From: Moricandia arvensis
Taxonomy: Eukaryota; Streptophyta; Magnoliopsida; Brassicales; Brassicaceae
Assembly: GCA_905132765.1 (NCBI GenBank)
Contig: CAJHQP010000762.1
Span: forward strand, 62,001 to 126,000
Length of the DNA: 64,000 bases
Reading direction: 5' to 3'
Below the pieces are notes generated by a model. It searched no databases. It was not told the origin of the DNA and was given only the letters and a program-made list of their open reading frames with translations. The position numbers and the translations under genes were made by a program. Below, one piece after another: positions 43,128 to 54,294 of the stretch. Numbering within the stretch: the stretch's first letter is position 1; each line of letters starts with the position of its first letter.

Positions 43128-44925
43128 ATGGACGCGATTGTTTATATGCAAAAGATGATCATGTTGAATGCGGACCAGTATGGTCATTGGAAGGCTCGCA
43201 TGAAGCAGTTGATTCGAGGAATCAATGAAGATGCGTGGACTGCTGTGGAGACTGGGTGGGAGGAGCCTACCATAGTCACGGATGATGGGAAGAAGCCCAA
43301 GCCAAAAGAAGACTAGACAGAGGCAGAGCGCAATGCATCAAAGTTTAATGCAAAGGTGTTGTCGGTGATCTTTGGAGCTGTTGAAGTAGAGCAGTTCCAG
43401 CTGATTCATGGGAGTACTTCAGCTAAAGAGGCGTGGGAGATCCTGCTGAATTCGTTTTAAGGAGATGATAGTGTCAAGAGGACACGTCTGGATCATCTTG
43501 GGTCACAGTTTGAGAATCTCAGGTGGTCTGATAATGATTCTGTGGCGAGCTTCAGTGCCAAACTTAGTGCTATGGCGCATGAAGCATTTGTACTTGGAAA
43601 GAAGTACAAGGAGAAGAAGCTGGTAAAGAAGTTGCTATGCTGTCTTCCAGCGAAGTTTGGAGCTCATAAGGCGGTCTTGAATATGACTACAAACACGGAT
43701 GAGCTCAAGTTTGACAAGCTTGTGGGTATGTTGAAGGCAGAAGAGATGGAGACATACAGTAGCACGGTCTCTACGTCAGGTGGTACCTCAAAGAGCATAG
43801 CGCTTGTAGCTGGCAAAGATGTTGATAGACTTCAAAAGATTGAAGATGATATTGGTATGATTGTCAGGTATTTTGGTAGGACGAATCACTTTGGTGGGAG
43901 AAATCAGTATGGTAGTCAAGGAAGTGATCGTGGCAATGGTAGAAGAAGAGAAGCTATCAAGTGCTACGAGTGTGAAGGATTTGGTCATGTGAGGGCTGAC
44001 TGTCCTATGGCACAACGAAAGGAACTCAAGTGTCCTGAGTGTAAAGGTGTTGGACACGCACGGCTTGAATGTTCGAACTTAAAGAAGGGAAAGGAGTTTC
44101 ATTAGAGTCATCTGATGATTCAGAATCTGAAGAAGATGGAAAGGTGATGAAGAATCTTGTTGATTTTGGTGCTTACAAGGATGGGTCTAGTGATTCTTCT
44201 GATTCAGATAATGGTACAAACACTGAGGAGTATCACGTGCTGCTCAACAAGTGGTTGAGGGTCAAGGATCAGAATCTGAGATTGGAGGATGTGGCTCAGA
44301 AGCAAAGCAAGTTGGTTGAAGAACTTGTTGAAGAACTTGTTGAAGAACTTGCAGCTGTAAAAGAGAGAGCAAGGATGCTGGAACGTGATTTGGCTGAGAA
44401 TCACAAGCAGATCAGGATGCTCAACAGTGGATCTAAGAACTTGGATCAAATCCTATCAATGGGTCAACCAGCCAAGGTGAACTGGGGACTGGGATATCGA
44501 GGTTCTGAGAGTACTAAGGAAGTACAACAGAAGGGGCTGTCACACTTCGTGCGAGGGAGCACATCAAAAAATGAAGCCAAAGATGTTCGTCAGGAAGTAC
44601 GTCGAGACGTACGACAAGAAGTACGACATGAAGTTCTACAACGTGAAGCTGTGAGTAGCAAGCCAAAGGTTGTACATCAGTGCAGCAACATGAAGGTCAG
44701 ACAGGAGGTTCTGAAGCATGGTTGTGCATCTGGTACAAGGAAGGAGACTGATCGGTGTATCAGTAACTGTGTCAGGCCCAAGAATAAGCAACATCAGATG
44801 TGCTGTTGGTTCTGTGGAAAGGTTGGACACAAGAAGGTGGAGTGTTTTGCACGTGAGAAGAGCATAAACATGGCCAAGAAGGTGAACAAAACGTTCATTA
44901 AACCCAAAAGGGTTGAAAAGGTGTT
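43128..44925 (+). pseudogene. gag-like protein of the gag-only copia element
   Basis: It starts ATG 43128. The UBN2-type gag core (MLNADQYGHWKARM, KLSAMAHEAFVLGKKY) is interrupted by TAG at 43314-43316 and TAA at 43458-43460. Two CCHC knuckles follow (CYECEGFGHVRADC and CPECKGVGHARLEC, 43961-44070). After a frameshift near 44090 comes an acidic DSESEEDGK stretch, then a coiled coil with a triple VEELVEEL repeat (44308-44350), RQEV repeats (44580-44640) and a third knuckle (CCWFCGKVGHKKVEC, 44801-44845). The Athila LTR interrupts it at 44926. Such Gag would package element RNA but needs enzymes from another element. Confidence 0.82.
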
Positions 44926-46380
44926 TGATGTCTTGCATATTTCCTTGTTTTTGTCCATCCATTTACATGCATTTTGATCATGTAGACTAGGATTTAGTCA
45001 TTTCTAGGTTGCATTTTGCACACATGACTTCTTATCAGGGTCTGGAGTATTCCTTGGAGTTCTTGAAGATGGTTGGAGGCTTTTGGAGCCAAAAAGGAGA
45101 GCTAAAAGCGATCATAGGACGAGCAGAGCTGGAGCTACATCTCAGAGCGACCTCATCATGTCGCTCCCACTCCCAGCGACCTCTAGAGCGAGGTATCATG
45201 GTCGCTCGGCTCTGTCTCGCTTTGTTGCATGTGAAGGATCTTGGAGCGACCTGCCGGAGCGACGTACCAAGGTCGCTCCGTGCTAGAGCGACCCCCAGAG
45301 CGAGGAGTCAAGGTCGCTCGCGCTTTGCTGCCACTCGAAACCACGCCTGGAGCGACCTCTCGGAGCGATGACCATAGGTCGCTCCCACCCACAGCGACCC
45401 GACCAGAGCGACGTGCACAGGTCGCTGCGTGTTTCTGTTCAGACGAAACTCAAGTTATTTTAAGGACCTTTTGGTCATTTTGTTTTATGGTTACACATTT
45501 TCTAAACCTAAGTTAAGTACCTCTGTAAGCTGTTGAAAGGGGATCATCTTTTGTTCTTGAAGAAATACAGAAAAACCTTTCGGAAAGTTCATCTTTTAAG
45601 ATCATCGTTTCTTTATTCCATTATTCGTTTCTTGTTTATTCCATAACTCACATGATTAAGCTTGAATCCAGAATGGGTTTAAGAGGAATCATGATGATTA
45701 GCGAGTAGACCACCTTAGGATTCATGGGTTAGGGAGACTACGGGTGATTAGGTTAGATATAGGATGATTTAGTGCAGATTTCTCTTGTTCTTGCTAGTAG
45801 AGTAATCGTAATGCATCTTTTGAGTTGGCCACTCAAGGAGTGATCTTTAGGCATTTCCCACCCATAAAGTGTTCGATGAAATGCCTGAATCGACTCTCCC
45901 AAGCTTTTAACATTCTTTACCAAGGACACTTGTTGTTAAAGATGTTAAAATGGCTAGTAGACTTGTTCTTAATGATTACTTCCATAACATTCAACCGAAG
46001 ACATTTGATGCTTGAGTTATGTTAGTAAATGAACATTCATCTAGACATAGAGTTTGTTTAGAATTGTGTCTAGGCCTAAGATTGATAGTTTAATTCATCG
46101 CTTGCCATCCTTAGTTCAAACCTTAATCACCCAAGGTCTATTTCCCTTTACCCATGAGTTCTCTTTTATCTTAATTGTCAAAGTCATTTCATTGTTCGCA
46201 TCTAGCGTCTGTTATTGCAATTCAGTCTTAGTGTAGTTCAAAAAACCAAATCATTCAAATGATCGCATTTAGATTAAGCTAGTACTTGCATTCTCGGTGC
46301 TTTTATATCCCTCAGAACTGGTTCGACAATCTTTTATACTACAACATTTGCCTTAGGAGCCTTGAAAACTCCTAACATCA
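44926..46380 (+). repeat. 5' LTR of Athila
   Basis: It begins TGATGTCTTGCATATTTCC and ends ...actcctaacatca. It carries the inverted-motif array at 45145-45427. Confidence 0.95.
45145..45427. repeat. Array of gagcgac / ggtcgctc inverted motif units in the Athila 5' LTR
   Basis: Six units of about 24-40 bp. Five share the layout (g/c)agcgac - 5 to 7 nt - agcga - 8 or 9 nt - (a/t)ggtcgct, so each can fold as a hairpin. Spacer sequences differ while motifs persist. An identical copy lies in the 3' LTR. Confidence 0.85.
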
Positions 46381-46382
46381 AA

Positions 46383-46396
46383 TTGGCGCCGTTGCC
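46383..46396 (+). other. Athila primer binding site
   Basis: ttggcgccgttgcc starts two bases after the LTR. It has the tggcgccgttgcc form used by Athila-lineage elements (believed to match tRNA-Asp). Confidence 0.8.
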
Positions 46397-46630
46397 AAAT
46401 TCTGAGTTGATTAGAACATTGAGATTTAGTCACTTGCTTGAGACTAAGTCATTTTTCTTTTATTTTGTTACTGATTCTCTGTTTTCATCTCTTTTTGACA
46501 CTTCAGGTATATGAACTTGAGGAGCAAGGGCATAACAAACCTAGTTCCACGAGTTCCAGATATCAGAGCTTACGAAAGAGCTATCTCAAGACAGAGAAGA
46601 TAAGGAGAGCAACAAGTTCAGCCACAGGAG

Positions 46631-47791
46631 TTGAATATTGACATGGATCCACCAAACGGAAACAACAACAACAACCCTCCGCCGCAAGTTGTTCACAATG
46701 GACCACAAGGGCCAATTCACCCACCCCGACCAGCTCGCGCCATTGGTGCTTATGACCGTCCAAATGTTAATGGACAGAGGTTGGGCATCCGAGCTCCACC
46801 AGTGGAGGCCAACAACTTTGACGTCAAACCTGGACTCCTCAATGTGATTGAGAACAACAAGTATCATGGCTTGCCTGTGGAAGACCCATTTGATCACTTG
46901 GACAAGTTTGACAGTTACTGTGGTTTGTCAAAAACCAATGGTGTGTCCGAAGACACTTTCAAGCTCAAGCTTTTCCCTTTCTCTTTAGGCGATAAGGCAC
47001 GCCAGTGGGAGAAGACTGTACCCAGCGACACCATCACTACTTGGGATGAATGCAAGAGAGCATTTTTGGAGAAATTCTTCTCTTCATCCAGAACCGCCAA
47101 GCTGAGAAATGAGATCTCTAGTTTCCAGCAAAAGAACTTGGAAGGATTCAGTGAAGCCTGGGAGAGATTCAAGGGCTACCAGTCCAAATGCCCACACCAT
47201 GGTTTTACTAAAGAGAGCTTGCTTAGCACGTTTTATAGAGGTGCTCTTCCTAAGTACAAAGCCAGATTGGACACTGCAAGCAATGGTTTCTTTTTGGGAA
47301 TAACTGAGGAAGATGCAGAAGAGCTGGTTGACAACATGGTGAAGAGTGATGCAGTCTACAGTGCAGAACACGACAGAGTCAGTAGGGGCGACGACAAGCA
47401 GACAAGGAAAGAGATCAAAGCTTTGGAAGACAAGATCGACCTCCTCATTGCTGAAAAAGCCACACAAGAACAAGTGAAAGCTGTGGGTAACACAAAGCAG
47501 GAAGTACCACATGCAGTAAATGAGGTTGATGGCTTGGAAGGACAAGAAGAGTTGTGTTTCATAAACAACAACGGTAGTTGGTACAGGAAAGAGCCTAACT
47601 TCCAGTACAACTACCCACAAAAGTCCTACCCCAACAACCAACAAGGAGGGTATCAGAATAAGAACCAATCTCAGCAACCTCCACCAGGTTTCCCCAACAA
47701 AGGGAACCAACCTTCTCCACAACAATCTAACCCTTCCACCTCTGTTTCTCAGGGAAACAACACTGAAACTCTTCTGAAACAGATCCTGTAA
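46631..47791 (+). pseudogene. Athila gag, ends at a premature TAA
   Basis: ATG is at 46643 (MDPPNGNNNNNPPP) or upstream codons of the same frame. The Pro/Asn-rich leader is followed by the Retrotrans_gag core (PFDHLDKFDSYCGLSK, FSLGDKARQWEKTVP, FLEKFFSSSRTAKLRNEISS, CPHHGFTKESLLSTFYRGAL) and a Gln/Asn/Pro-rich tail. TAA at 47789-47791 stops it. The same frame reopens at once and continues into the protease ORF, so in an intact relative gag-pol would be one ORF. Gag forms the particle in the cytoplasm. Confidence 0.88.
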
Positions 47792-50020
47792 TCTCAGAAT
47801 AAAAGTGAGAAGCATGTTGGCTATGAGCTCAAGAACTTGCATGCCAAGATTGAAGGAAGCTACAATGAGCTCAACAACAAGTTCAAAGCTTTGGAAAACC
47901 AGTTCGCTTCAATGAGCTCTAACCAGAATCGCCAACAAGGGTCACTACCAGGAAAATCTGAGCAAAATCCCAAAGAAACCATGAAAGCTGTCACACTTAG
48001 GAGTGGGAAACAACTATCTCCGAAAGCTCTCACCAAGGATGCTGAGAAACTAGGTGAGGGGGTGGCCATCAACATAGATGATGAAGTGGTGATTGTTGAT
48101 GAGAAGATCAATGATGAGATTTTAGAGAAGATTGTGGAAGCAAAGGGTAAAGGCAAGATTGGAGAAGAGAAGAAGTCAGTCAAAGATGGTGAAGTTGTTG
48201 CCCCAACAAATGAGAAATCTTTTGTCCCTCCTCCTTATGAACCCAAACTTCCATTCCCTGGAAGATTCAAGAGGCAGCTGCTAGAGAAGTACAAGGCTAT
48301 GTTTGAGAAACAAATGAGTGAAGTTCAAATCACAATGCCCATCATTGATGCTTTCATGCTGGTTCCTCAGTACAGCAAGTTCCTGAAAGATGCTGTAGCT
48401 ACAAAGAAGAAAGAGATGGAGGGTATGATGATCCTTACTCATGAGTGTAGTGCTATCATCCAAAGGCTCGTTGTCCTTAAAAAGTTAGAAGATCCAGGAT
48501 GCTTCACACTGCCATGTTCTCTTGGACCTATGGTATTTGAAAGGAGTCTCTGCGATTTGGGAGCTAGTGTCAGCCTCATGCCGTTATCTGTTGCGAAGAA
48601 ACTGGGTTTCACTCAATACAAGAAGTGTAGACTCTCCCTGGTTTTGGCTGATCGTTCAGTGAAGTACCCTGTAGGTGTCTTGGAGGACCTCCCTGTGAAG
48701 GTTGGAAACTATGAGATCCCCACAGATTTTGTAGTGCTTGAGATGGGGGAGGAAGCTCAAGATCCTTTGATCCTTGGAAGACCGTTTTTAGCTACAGCTG
48801 GAGCTATTATTAATGTGAAGGATGGTACGATTGATCTACAGCTGGGAAAAGGGCACACGCTGCACTTTGACATCAAGGAGATCATGAAGAAACCAACTGT
48901 TCAAGGACAAATCTTCTATATTGAAGAGATGGATGCCCTTGCTGATGAGCTCCTTGAAGAGATATCACTAGGGGACCCTCTACAGCGTGCCCTGACGATA
49001 GATAGAGGGGTTGAAGTGACTGAGAATGCTGAGAGCATTGCTTATGGGTTAATGTTGGATTCGCACAAGAGTGTCACTGGTGAGAAACAGTACGAGGCAC
49101 TACCAGAGGTGATTCATCAGGAAGCTTTGGTCACTCAACAAGAGGATGTCAAAGAAGGTGACTGGAGCGAGCTCAAGGCACCTAAAGTGGAGCTAAAACC
49201 TCTTCCCCAAGGTGTAAGGTACTCATTCCTTGGACCCAATGAAACATATCCTGTCATCGTGAGTAGTGAACTCTCTGAATCTCAGCTATCTGAACTTTTA
49301 ACAGCACTTAAAAGATTTAGAAAAGCAATAGGTTACTCACTTGATGATATCAAAGGGATATCACCTACTTTGTGCATGCATAGGATACATCTTGAGGATG
49401 AATCAATGACTTCTATAGAGCATCAAAGAAGGTTAAACCCTAACTTGAAAGATGTTGTAAAGAAAGAGATTCTTAAACTCTTAGATGCCGGTGTGATCTA
49501 CCCTATTTCAGATTCTAAATGGGTATCTCCTGTGCATGTAGTTCCAAAGAAAGGTGGTATCACCGTTGTTAAAAATGACAAGGATGAACTGATACCAACA
49601 AGAACGATCACTGGTCATAGGATGTGTATTGATTACCGAAAACTGAACTCTGCATCTAGAAAGGATCATTTTCCATTACCATTTATTGATCAGATGCTTG
49701 AGAGACTTGCTAACCATCCATTCTACTGTTTTCTTGATGGTTATTCGGGATTTTTCCAGATACCCATACATCCCAATGATCAAGAGAAAACGACATTCAC
49801 ATGCCCCTATGGTACCTTCGCCTATCGAAGGATGCCATTTGGGCTATGTAATGCTCCAGCCACCTTTCAAAGGTGCATGATGTCAATCTTCTCTGATCTA
49901 ATTGAGGATGTTGTGGAGGTTTTATGGATGACTTCTCTGTCTATGGATCTTCGTTTCCTGCTTGTTTGTCAAATTTGTGCAGGGTCCTACAAAGATGTGA
50001 AGACACCAACCTCGTGCTGA
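47792..50020 (+). pseudogene. Athila protease and first part of reverse transcriptase
   Basis: Same frame as gag. A linker with coiled Lys/Glu-rich stretch is followed by the protease with active-site-like DLGASVSLMP (about 48556-48585, D-L-G in place of D-T/S-G) and LILGRPFLATAGAI (48769-48810). RT starts at about 49400 (VKKEILKLLDAGVIYPISDS, WVSPVHVVPKKGG, MCIDYRKLNSASRKDHFPLP, FLDGYSGFFQIPI, RRMPFGLCNAPATFQRCM). The frame is lost at about 49920, a T run just before the F-M-D-D catalytic box, and the wrong frame ends at 50018-50020. Confidence 0.9.
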
Positions 50021-52134
50021 ATTGGGAGAAGTGCCATTTCATGGTGAAAGAAGGGATTGTGCTGGGCCACAAGATCTCAGAGAAGGGGATCGAAGTAGAC
50101 AAAGCCAAGATTGATGTGATGGTGGGTTTAGCCCCACCAAAATCAGTAAAGGATATCAGGAGCTTCTTGGGGCATGCAGGCTTCTATAGAAGGTTCATCA
50201 AGGATTTCTCTAAAATTGCCAGGCCGCTTACCAAACTGTTATGCAAGGAAGAGACCTTCCTCTTTGGGCAAGAGTGCCTTGAAGCTTTCAAGAAGCTGAA
50301 AAGTGAACTTGTGAGTGCTCCAATTGTTCAGCCACCTGATTGGGATCTCCCTTTTGAGATTATGTGTGATGCCAGCGACTACGCTGTAGGAGCAGTGTTG
50401 GGGCAAAAGAAAGATGGCAAAACTCATGTCATCTACTACGCGAGCCAAACTCTCAATGACGCCCAGATGAAATATGCCACAACTGAAAAGGAGATGCTAG
50501 CCATTGTCTTCGCCTTTGAGAAGTTCAGAAGCTATCTAGTAGGATCCAAGGTCATTGTGTATACTGATCATGCTGCTTTGAGACACCTGTTGGCAAAGAA
50601 AGATGCAAAACCTAGGCTCTTGAGATGGATCCTTTTGCTTCAAGAGTTCGATCTCGAGATCAGGGACAAGCCGGGTGTTGAAAATGGTGTAGCTGATCAC
50701 TTGTCCAGGTTGAAAGTGGAGTGTGGTACTCCCATCGATGAAGTACTGCCAGAAGAGCAGATCATGGTTATTGGAGCAGTGATAGCAGTTTGTGAGACTG
50801 GCAGAAAGCTTGAAGAAGTAAAGGCAATAGAGGAGAACGAACCCTGGTATGCTGATTTGGTGAACTATTTAGCCACAGGAAAAGAGCCGTTGAATCTTGT
50901 GGGGTATGCCAAGAAGAAGTTCTACAAGGATGTGAAGAGATACTACTGGGATGAGCCTTACCTTTACATTCTCTGTAAGGATCAACTCTACAGAAGAGTG
51001 GTGGCAAATGAAGAAGTTGATGGGATCCTCACGCAATGTCATGGTTCAGCCTATGGTGGCCACTTTTCTACCTTTAAAACTGTTGCAAAGGTGTTACAAG
51101 CTGGATTCTGGTGGCCGCATATGTTCAAGGACACACAAGACTTCGTTTCAAGGTGTGATTCGTGCCAAAGAAGAGGAAATATCACCAAGAGGAATGAGAT
51201 GCCTCAGAACCCAATCCTTGAAGTTGAAGTGTTAGATGTGTGGGGCATAGACTTCATGGGACCATTCCCATCATCCTATGGGAACAAGTACATCCTAGTA
51301 GCTGTTGACTATGTGTCCAAATGGGTGAAAGCTATTGCAAGCCCCACCAATGATGCCAAGGTTGTAACTAAGATGTTCAAAAGCACCATCTTTCCAAGAT
51401 TTGGTGTTCCAAGGGTTGTGATCAGTGATGGAGGTTCTCATTTCATCAACAGGCTATTGGAGGCACTTCTCAAGAAGAACGGTGAGAAACATAAGGTGGC
51501 AACTCCTTACCATCCCCAAACAAGTGGTCAAGTTGAGGTTTCTAACAGAGAGATCAAGTCCATTTTGGAAAAGATTGTGGGAGCTACAAGGAAGGATTGG
51601 TCTAATAAGCTTAATGATGCACTTTGGGCTTATAGGACAGCTTACAAGACTCCTCTGGGGACCACACCTTTCAACCTTGTATATGGGAAAGCATGCCACT
51701 TACCTGTAGAACTTGAGTACAAGGCTCTTTGGGCAGTTAAGTTACTGAACTTTGATATCAAGAGTGCCAAGGAAAAAAGACTTCTTCAACTGCATGAACT
51801 CGATGAGATAAGAATGGATGCTTTTGAGAACTCGAAGATCTACAAGGAGAAAACTAAAGCTTTCCATGACAAGAACATCCAAAAGAGAGAGTTCAAAGAA
51901 GGAGATCAAGTTCTTCTCTACAACTCTAGGTTGAAGTTGTTTCCAGGAAAGCTGAAGTCAAGATGGTCAGGGCCATTCAAAGTTAAGGAAGTTAGGCCTT
52001 ATGGTGCAATAGTGTTGTGGAGTGCTGATGGAAGAGACTTCACGGTCAACGGGCAGAGAGTTAAGCTCTACATTACCACAACACCAGAGGAAAGCGGAAC
52101 TGCAATTCCACTTTCTGATCCCACCCCCGCCTAA
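49924..52134 (+). pseudogene. Athila RT (catalytic box on), RNase H and integrase
   Basis: The ORF begins MDDFSVYG, the second half of the RT active-site box, shifted one frame from the upstream ORF. The RT connection follows (FLGHAGFYRRFIKDFSKIAR), then RNase H (MCDASDYAVGAVLGQ, KEMLAIVFAFEKFRSYL, YTDHAALRHLLAKKD). An H2C2 zinc finger (HGSAYGGHFSTFKT...CDSCQRRG) precedes the integrase core with DDE residues in GIDFMGPF, ISDGGSHF and GQVEVSNRE. The tail LKSRWSGPFKVKEV is a C-terminal integrase domain. It ends TAA at 52132-52134. It is open for 736 codons, so the enzymes after the shift look intact. RNase H before integrase confirms Ty3/gypsy order. Confidence 0.93.
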
Positions 52135-52300
52135 TCATCAAGAGGCAAAGTCAAGCTAGAGACTTAAAACAAGCTCACTTGGGAGGAAGTCCCATGTCTA
52201 TCCTTGTACATATCTCTTTGAAATTTCTTTTTCATTTTGTTTTGAGTTGTTTTGTTGAGAACAATGCAGGTGTTTGGGACACCGGCACAACGTATGTTCA

Positions 52301-52656
52301 GAGCGACCCGTCCAGCGATGAGCTTAAGTCGCTGCCACCTGGAGCGACAATCAGAGCGAGACAGCATGGTCGCTCGCGTTTTCGTCGATTCTGAAGCTCA
52401 GCCACACCTCAGAGCGACTCCGTCGCAGCGACCATGCTAGGTCGCTCCAGGTCAGAGCGACATCCCCAGCGATGTGCTTAGGTCGCTCGCTGTTCTGAAG
52501 GAAAGGTGAGGACCCGCAGCGACTACCCGCAGCGACGTTGCAGGTCGCTCCCGTTCAGAGCGACATCCCCAGCGATGTGCTTAGGTCGCTCGCTGTTTTG
52601 AACTGAAGCGAGGACTCACAGCGACCCCGACGGAGCGACGATGCGAAGTCGCTGCG
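52301..52656. repeat. Second array of agcgac / gtcgct inverted units, internal to Athila
   Basis: Seven units with the same grammar as the LTR array: agcgac - about 5 nt - agcga - 8 or 9 nt - ggtcgct. One unit pair (about 52457-52492 and 52557-52592) is nearly identical, suggesting local duplication. It lies between the pol stop and the third ORF. Confidence 0.85.
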
Positions 52657-52989
52657 CCTCGATCCAGGTAAGTGGTTTCGATCTTTAAACCGGGTTCACT
52701 TGAACCAAACTGACCCTGAACCAACTTAAACCATCCAGCTCGTGTCCCTAACCCTAGGTACCCCCTCTCCCACTCCCCTACCTCACCAAGAACTCACAAA
52801 ACTTCCTCATACTCTCTCAAGGCCTCTCTCCACCAAAACCACCATAACTCCCTCAAAACTCCACCAAATCACCTAGTTCTTCTTGCTAACTCCAAGCTTT
52901 CGCCCCTGTAGTCTGTTTCACCTTACCCAAGCACCATTTCCTTTCATCTAAAGCAAGGTATTGAGTTTTAAATTCAATTTCGTAGGTCC

Positions 52990-54294
52990 ATGGGCTTCCC
53001 AGATCAAGAAGACCCCTCGCTTCCCAAATGTGAGAACCTTCCTAAGAAGCTTTGGAAGTTGATCACAGGAAACAAGCATCGAGCGGGAAGTGACAAGAAC
53101 TCCCACATCCGTCACCCATCTGTGCGCTACCTTCATAGGATGCTTGTCCATGCCTTTTATCCCAGGAAGCAAGCAGGGAGTGTCACTGAGGAAGACTTGC
53201 GCCTCCTATGCCCAGCCATTAGGCCTTTCACTAACCCGGGTGAGCTACCTCTACCGAGCGAAGACATCTATGCTACATTCGGGATGGTAGGCTTCTTTGT
53301 GAGTCGTCTGGAACATTACAAGAACTGGGCATGGACCACCACGGACAACAAAGCCAAGATTGGAATTGGCAACCTGATCACACCTCTACTTGAGTTTATG
53401 GGAGTCCGGTTGGGGAAAGCAACATGGGGTCCAAGCTTCATTGATGGCCCATACTTAAAGATTGCTACATACTTCAGTGGACGATATTGTCGAAACTATG
53501 TCTACCAATACACTTTGGGCGGTCAGCAGGTAGAGGTGCTACTTCCGAACCAGCGGCTAACAAGTTTGGAGAGACCTGGAGCAGTTCGTTTCGACATCCC
53601 CCAAGAGGCCTTCTTTAGAGGGCATGGACCTCTTGACCCCATGGCTGCATCAGGGAGCAGGAAGAGTGCCCCTATGAGGCGGGAAGAACCAGAGGAAGAT
53701 ACACCTGATCAAGTCTACGGTCCTCCGCGCTACTACTTCCAACCCTTCGAGGGAGCCCTCCCCCATGGCGCTCTTCGTGAAGCGCATGAGCACATCAACA
53801 GACTCCAGCGATGGAACAAAGCCCAGGACCGAGCCTTCTACAAACTCAAGACCAAGTACAAGGAGCTGAAGAGATCAATGAAAAGCCAAGCCAGAGCTTC
53901 TGCCAAGTTTATGAAGAAGGTGGCTGATGTATTGGTTAGAGGAGGAGTAGCAGGATGTAGCTCGAGTGATTTCGTCGTCGGGAACACTTCAGCTCCGTAG
54001 CCTCGGCAAGAGAGTCCACCGCGCACAGATAGTCAGCTCGAGCGTGCTGGACGCAACTTCAAGGCTCCACAGTCTGCTTCTGGGAACAAGTCTCCCTCCT
54101 TCACCTCCTCAGATGACGACTCTGGTGACGAAGCAGACAGCGTACCGATGGGCCAATACGGTGCACCGTACACCCAATACAACGCTGCCTACAGCCACTA
54201 CGACACACCATATGGCTATGGCGCTCCACCAGCAGGCTACTACCTTACCTACCCTGAGGAAGGCGGGTCAGGGGACGCCAACCCTGACAACTAG
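52990..54294 (+). pseudogene. ATHILA ORF-1-type third ORF, with one premature stop
   Basis: ATG 52990 (MGFPDQEDPSLPKC). It is open to TAG at 53998-54000 (336 codons), and the same frame then continues to TAG at 54292-54294 with a Ser/Asp-rich and a Tyr/Pro/Gly-rich tail (PYGYGAPPAGYY). The region RYLHRMLVHAFYPRKQAGSV and SRYCRNYVY-like FSGRYCRNYVYQY are familiar from the ATHILA ORF-1 family, which sits between pol and the 3' LTR and whose role is not established. No signal peptide or clear transmembrane span is seen, so I do not call it an envelope. A coiled-coil stretch lies near residues 270-310. Confidence 0.8.

Noticed and set aside
45145..45427. CRISPR-like array
   Set aside because: Repeats are short, inverted within units and irregular. 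This is plant nuclear DNA in an LTR and there are no cas genes.
45009..45516. ORFs rich in Arg/Ser over the Athila LTR array, duplicated at 55971-56478
   Set aside because: They arise from the repeated gagcgac/ggtcgctc motifs in non-coding LTR DNA and exist in several frames and both strands. They are better described as a repeat array.
47084..47842. 252-codon minus-strand ORF opposite Athila gag
   Set aside because: Long only because the sense strand is biased coding sequence. The translation is a Leu/Val/Phe-rich shadow of gag.
52990..54294. Athila third ORF as a viral-type envelope gene
   Set aside because: No signal peptide, no clear transmembrane segment and no fusion-protein features. 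It matches the ATHILA ORF-1 type of unknown role.
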